NCBI GenBank assembly: GCA_963851405.1
Contig: CAWKPB010000007.1
Location: 248,001 to 312,000, forward strand
DNA: 64,000 nt
Reading direction: 5' to 3'
From: JANPBY01 sp963851405
GTDB lineage: Bacteria; Actinomycetota; Actinomycetes; DATJPE01
Both the position numbers and the translations under genes were made by a program. Positions within the stretch are counted from its first letter, which is position 1, and each line of letters begins with the position of its first letter. The notes beneath the pieces are model-generated. The model did no database searches. It was not told the origin of the DNA and saw only the letters and a program-made list of their open reading frames with translations. Positions 60,318 to 64,000 of the stretch are shown here, piece after piece.

Positions 60318-60394
60318 GGTGAGCCGGGTCGGCCCGGCGTTTTGCCCTCCACGGCACACGGAGTACCCGATGAGATGAGGGCCGCCTGGGCGAT

Positions 60395-60413
60395 TATGCT
60401 GACACAACTGTCA
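60395..60413 (+). promoter_or_regulatory. Promoter with overlapping palindromic operator for the ABC exporter operon
   Basis: TATGCT (60395-60400) is a good -10 box. The palindrome TGACA-CAAC-TGTCA (60400-60413) overlaps its last base and the expected start of transcription. A repressor bound there would block the promoter. The TetR protein at the end of the operon is the obvious candidate. Confidence 0.5.
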
Positions 60414-60471
60414 CTAAACCGCAGGGCTTGGCGATCCAGCCCGCCCTCCTGCATCGGATTGGCTTCCGCTG

Positions 60472-61596
60472 ATGTTCCTCGCTCGCCGAGACCTCGCCTT
60501 CGCCCGGGGCCGTTTCGCCTTGATGGGTCTGGTCATCGCCCTCATCGCGGTGCTCGGGGTGATGTTGACGGGTCTGGCCACGGGACTGGCTACCGATGGG
60601 ATATCCGGCCTGCGCGCGATGCCCGTCACGCACCTGGCCTTCGAATCCGCGGCCACCGGCGACTTGTTCTCTCGTAGCACCGTCACCTTGGACGACGTCG
60701 CGGCCTATGCGTCGGCCCCAGGGGTCGAGCAGGCGGCGCCGTTCGGCAATCAGCTCACCCATGCAGAGATCGCCACGGGAGACAACGAAGGCAAGCAGCT
60801 CAGCCTCGCCGTCTTCGGTGTCGACCCGGCCACGTTCCTGAACCCGACCCCTGAAGCGGGAGCGCCCCTCGAATCCGACGTGGACGGCATCCTGATCAGC
60901 GAAGCGCTCGCGGATGAGGGCATCGCTATCGGCGACACCCTGATGATCGATCGGATGGGACTTCCGCTGACGGTGGTCGGGCGGCTGGGTACCGCCTCGT
61001 TCGGACATATTCCGGTCGCCTACGCCCCGCTGGCCACTTGGCAGAAGATCCACTACGGACTTCCCGGCACCTTGCCACTCCAGGCCCGACAGCAAGCCAC
61101 ATCGGTGGCTTTGCAGATGGAATCCGGCGTCGATGTCAGTGACGTGGACTCCGCGCGAGGGCTCAGCACCATAGCCCGCGTCGCCTCCTACAACGCTTCA
61201 CCTGGCTACGAGGCCGAATCCAGCACGATGACCCTGATTCGCGGCTTCCTGTACGTGATCTCGGCCCTGGTCGTGGGCGCGTTCTTCACTGTGTGGACCG
61301 TGCAGCGAAGGCCAGAGATCGCGTTGCTCAAGGCGCTGGGAGCCTCAACTCAGTACATTCTGCGGGACGCGCTTGCCCAGGTGGTGACCGTCTTGCTCAG
61401 CGCCACGTTGATCGGGTCGGTGATGGGGTGGCTGCTGGGGCTGACCGTTCCTGCAGCGGTTCCGTTCTCGCTCGAGATCGGGCCGGTGGTCGTTGCCTCC
61501 GCTTTGCTGGTCCTTCTCGGCGTCCTCGGGGCTTCGGTCGCCGTCCGGCGTATCACCAGTGTCGATCCGCTTGCAGCGTTAGGGGATCAACGATGA
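60472..61596 (+). CDS. FtsX/MacB-type ABC transporter permease
   Basis: A 374-residue permease with one N-terminal helix (LMGLVIALIAVLGVMLTGLA), a large external domain of about 220 residues (MacB-PCD-like) and three C-terminal helices. The FtsX signature is RRPEIALLKALGASTQYILR, and it ends with SVDPLAALG. Such proteins export lipids, peptides or drugs by mechanotransmission rather than as a channel. The ATG at 60472 lacks a clear ribosome binding site. The stop overlaps the ATPase start (ATGA). Confidence 0.9.
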   Translation: MFLARRDLAFARGRFALMGLVIALIAVLGVMLTGLATGLATDGISGLRAMPVTHLAFESAATGDLFSRSTVTLDDVAAYASAPGVEQAAPFGNQLTHAEIATGDNEGKQLSLAVFGVDPATFLNPTPEAGAPLESDVDGILISEALADEGIAIGDTLMIDRMGLPLTVVGRLGTASFGHIPVAYAPLATWQKIHYGLPGTLPLQARQQATSVALQMESGVDVSDVDSARGLSTIARVASYNASPGYEAESSTMTLIRGFLYVISALVVGAFFTVWTVQRRPEIALLKALGASTQYILRDALAQVVTVLLSATLIGSVMGWLLGLTVPAAVPFSLEIGPVVVASALLVLLGVLGASVAVRRITSVDPLAALGDQR

Positions 61597-62294
61597 CGAG
61601 CGCCCCGAGTCTTGAGTTACGCAACGTCGTGCTCACCTTTGGTGAGGGAGACTCCGACGTGACCGCGCTCGACCACGTGTCGCTGAAGGTCGATCCCGGC
61701 GAGTTCGTCGCCGTCGTCGGGCCGTCGGGCTCCGGGAAGTCGAGCATGCTCGCGGTGGCGGGTGGTCTCGAACGGCCCACCACCGGTTCCGTGTACGTCG
61801 ATGGCATCGAGACGACGGCCCTGAAGGACGCGGAACGCACGGTGCTCCGCCGTCACCGGATCGGCTTCGTCTTTCAGCAATCCAATCTGATCCCTGCACT
61901 GAGCGTCCGCGACCAGCTGCTGCTGCTCGCCCACATCGACGGAAGTCTTGATGATGCGGCCCGGGATCGGGCGGACGATCTGATCGGCTCGGTCGGCCTG
62001 ACGCAGCGCACGGGCCACCGCCCGCAGCAGCTCTCCGGTGGGGAGCGACAACGGGTCGGTATCGCCCGTGCACTCATGTCCGCGCCAGCCTTGCTGCTGG
62101 TCGATGAACCCACGTCGGCGCTCGACAGCCGGCGCGCCCAGGAGATCGTCAGCTTGCTCGCCGAGCAGACGCACGACCGCCGAACCGGCACAGTCATGGT
62201 CACCCACGACACCAGCGTCCTACGGCATGTGGACCGGGTCTTGTATATGCATGACGGGGACCTCAGCGCCGAACCGGTGCCGGCCACCGACTAG
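61593..62294 (+). CDS. ABC transporter ATPase of the MacB/LolD type
   Basis: A 233-residue ATPase. Walker A is VVGPSGSGKSSMLAVAGG, the Q-loop is FVFQQSNLIPALSV, the signature is LSGGERQRVGIARAL and Walker B is LLLVDEPTSALD, followed by the switch His in VMVTHDTSV. This is the typical partner of FtsX-type permeases. ATG 61593 is chosen for the ATGA overlap with the permease; the open frame to 61293 is a shadow. The TetR gene follows after 29 bases. Confidence 0.93.
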   Translation: MTSAPSLELRNVVLTFGEGDSDVTALDHVSLKVDPGEFVAVVGPSGSGKSSMLAVAGGLERPTTGSVYVDGIETTALKDAERTVLRRHRIGFVFQQSNLIPALSVRDQLLLLAHIDGSLDDAARDRADDLIGSVGLTQRTGHRPQQLSGGERQRVGIARALMSAPALLLVDEPTSALDSRRAQEIVSLLAEQTHDRRTGTVMVTHDTSVLRHVDRVLYMHDGDLSAEPVPATD

Positions 62295-62323
62295 CCGGCA
62301 TCGGCTGGGGAGGTAGAGCGCGC

Positions 62324-62992
62324 GTGCCCAAGATCTCGGCGCCGACCGTCGTTGAACAACGCGCGATCCAGCGCTCGGGAATCTTGTCCGCCGCAGCGGA
62401 TCTGCTCGTTGAGGGTGGGGTACCGGCGCTCTCGCCCGCGGCGGTGGCCCAACGGGCCGGCATGGCGCGGTCAAACGTCTACCGCTACTTCGACTCGATG
62501 GCGGCCTTGCTCGCAACCGTGGTCGAGGAGGCGTACCCGTTGGCATGTTCAGTGGTGGCGGATGAACTCAAGGGCGCCGGTACGCCATATTTGCGGGTGG
62601 AGGCCTTCCTTGGCGCCACGCTCTCGATGGCGGCCGACGGACGTTTCCGAATGATTGGAGCGCTGGCCAGGGTCGACCTCCCGGCGATGTGTCGTGAGCG
62701 TGTGGACGAGCTCGACGCCACGTACGCCGAGCCTTTGCGCATCGCCCTTAGAGAGCTCGACCCGTCGACCGCTGACCTCCGGGCGGAGTTGGTGCTGGGT
62801 GCGCTGTTCGCCGGCGTCCGGCGCGTCGAAGCAGCGACCAGTTCGCTCGGGGGTCAGTATTCGGCGCCCATTCGGGGGCAGCAGGATGCGTCGGAGGTCC
62901 AGCGGGAGATCGTGGCGCTGTTCCTCACGGGCATCGCGGCGGCCAAGGCCGCAGACCTAGGTGCAGCGCCACTTCGTGCCGGGCGCTTGTGA
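62324..62992 (+). CDS. TetR/AcrR family regulator
   Basis: A 222-residue regulator. The HTH reads LSPAAVAQRAGMARSNVYRY, followed by FDSMAALLATVVEEA, the standard TetR start. The C-terminal ligand domain is not recognisable as a named subfamily. It is the last gene of the exporter operon and most likely represses it through the palindrome at 60400. The GTG start has GGGGAGG about 10 bases upstream. Confidence 0.88.
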   Translation: MPKISAPTVVEQRAIQRSGILSAAADLLVEGGVPALSPAAVAQRAGMARSNVYRYFDSMAALLATVVEEAYPLACSVVADELKGAGTPYLRVEAFLGATLSMAADGRFRMIGALARVDLPAMCRERVDELDATYAEPLRIALRELDPSTADLRAELVLGALFAGVRRVEAATSSLGGQYSAPIRGQQDASEVQREIVALFLTGIAAAKAADLGAAPLRAGRL

Positions 62993-63021
62993 ATGCTGGA
63001 CCTTGGCCCCACAGTTCGTCC

Positions 63022-64000
63022 ATGACCAAACGACGACGTCTTGTGGCGTGCGCAGGATTGGGTTCTGTGCTGGTGGCGGGGCTTGTCGTAGTTCCGCCGG
63101 CAGCGGGTGCGCCGATAGACGTCCTTGGTGGATTCGCCGCGGCGGGCTCCTTCACACCTGGCGCCGCGGGTATCGGGGATCCGTACGTCCCACGCGAGGG
63201 CAACGGCGGCTACCGGGTCGGCCGATACGTCATCGATGTGCGGTTCAACCCCGAGACGGACCGGATCCGGGCGACGACGGTGATCCACGCGCGTTCGACC
63301 CAGAACCTCTCGCGGTTCAACCTGGACCTCTACAGCCTGACCGTGGACTCGGTCACAGTCGATGGTCAAAAGGCTGCGTTCCATAGGCAGCCCCGTGAAC
63401 TCATCGTGCGGCCGGCAAAGGGGATCCGCGATGGCCACGCGTTCAAGGTCAAGGTCGCCTATCACGGCAAGCCCAAGACTCTGAAAGACCCACATCTTGG
63501 GAAGTCCGGATGGTTCAACACCAAAGACGGCGCGACCGTGGTGGGGGAGCCCGAGGCCGGCATGTTCTGGTTCCCCGTGAACGAGCACCCCAGCGACAAG
63601 GCTCGAATCAGGGTGAGGGCCACGGTTCCCGAGGGCCTCACCGCCGTGTCGAACGGGCGCATGGTCGCCAAGCCGGTGACCCGTGACGGCTGGACGACGT
63701 TCGACTGGCGCAGCAAACACCCGATGGCGTCCTATCTGGCGACCGTCTCGATCGGACAGTTCCGCAAGCACGCGTCGACGACCGCATCCGGCGTCCGGGT
63801 GCTCAACTACATCGACCCGCGCTTCCCTCGCTCTGTCGACCGCGCCCTTGGTCACGCCAAGGAAATGGTGACCTACTTCGAGAGCCGTTTCGGCAAGTAC
63901 CCCTTCGAGTCCGCGGGCGGGATCGCGGACAACTACACCTCGTGGTACGCCTTGGAGAACCAGACTCGGCCCACGTACGACCGGGGGATGGTGCGGTACG
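63022..64000 (+). CDS. Exported M1 family metallopeptidase, N-terminal part (runs off right edge)
   Basis: 326 codons from ATG 63022 are in the window. A signal peptide (LVACAGLGSVLVAGLVVVPP) is followed by the N-terminal beta-saddle domain of M1 aminopeptidases (VGRYVIDVRFNPETDRIRAT, FNLDLYSLTVDSVTVDG). The exopeptidase specificity loop is reached in SWYALENQTRPTYDRG, which corresponds to the GxMEN motif with Ala-Leu in place of Gly/Met. The zinc-binding HExxH would lie beyond the edge. It is an aminopeptidase of the bacterial exported kind. Confidence 0.88.
   Translation, partial: MTKRRRLVACAGLGSVLVAGLVVVPPAAGAPIDVLGGFAAAGSFTPGAAGIGDPYVPREGNGGYRVGRYVIDVRFNPETDRIRATTVIHARSTQNLSRFNLDLYSLTVDSVTVDGQKAAFHRQPRELIVRPAKGIRDGHAFKVKVAYHGKPKTLKDPHLGKSGWFNTKDGATVVGEPEAGMFWFPVNEHPSDKARIRVRATVPEGLTAVSNGRMVAKPVTRDGWTTFDWRSKHPMASYLATVSIGQFRKHASTTASGVRVLNYIDPRFPRSVDRALGHAKEMVTYFESRFGKYPFESAGGIADNYTSWYALENQTRPTYDRGMVRY

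Overview
The window is a high-GC actinobacterial chromosome segment with dense genes on both strands and frequent ATGA/GTGA stop-start overlaps. Most of it (about 0.6-50.6 kb) follows a gene order I recall from Mycobacterium tuberculosis (roughly Rv3644c to Rv3694) and Streptomyces coelicolor (roughly SCO3540 to SCO3580). The order is moxR-DUF58-transglutaminase, phosphoesterase, ponA2-like PBP, whiB4/wblA, two ArsA/Get3-like ATPases, RidA, metallo-beta-lactamase fold protein, crp, nth, CoA-type NUDIX, marP, alpha/beta hydrolase, holin-X protein, nhaA, acs, HAD phosphatase, the 6C small RNA, a tad pilus locus, DEAD helicase, bldG and partner, H+-pyrophosphatase, topA, tmk, DNA polymerase III delta-prime and an exported peptidase. 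The genus cannot be fixed from this. The mix of BldG, a WblA-type WhiB protein, RsiG and Crp points to an actinomycete outside the mycolic-acid group.

Layout. 0-5 kb: MoxR/DUF58/TgpA operon, two membrane permeases, tRNA-Pro(CGG). 5-16 kb: cell-wall synthase and redox/signalling genes, including an RsiG-like protein with an intact c-di-GMP-binding signature. 16-26 kb: repair, periplasmic protease, Na+/H+ antiporter, acetyl-CoA synthetase, and a 450-base non-coding gap holding the 6C RNA. 26-31 kb: seven-gene tad (Flp pilus type) operon that converges on a large helicase. 33-39 kb: anti-anti-sigma factor BldG and partner, proton-pumping pyrophosphatase, topoisomerase I. 39-46 kb: accessory block with a two-component system, low-complexity exported proteins of opposite charge, and a five-gene electron-transfer cluster whose last four genes are ApbE flavinyltransferase, haem-type membrane reductase, NuoF-like protein and ferredoxin. 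46-50.6 kb: tmk, holB, exported peptidase, DM13 protein, tRNA-Thr(CGT). 50.8-64 kb: DedA protein, a branched-chain amino-acid-type ABC importer with a three-in-one LivH-LivM-LivG fusion, a heavily frameshifted LivF and substrate-binding protein, a GntR regulator, two secreted neocarzinostatin-fold proteins, a MacB/LolD-type ABC exporter with its TetR regulator, and the start of an M1 aminopeptidase.

Regulation. Many genes appear to have leaderless starts: a TANNNT -10 box sits 6-7 bases before the start codon and no Shine-Dalgarno is needed. Three intergenic palindromes share the core TCAC-N5-GTGA (before the whiB4-like gene and on both sides of the 6C RNA), and two of them differ from the remembered BldD box at one position. 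Together with RsiG this hints at c-di-GMP-linked control. The region 54.3-56.7 kb changes reading frame repeatedly, so it is either locally poor sequence or a decaying operon.
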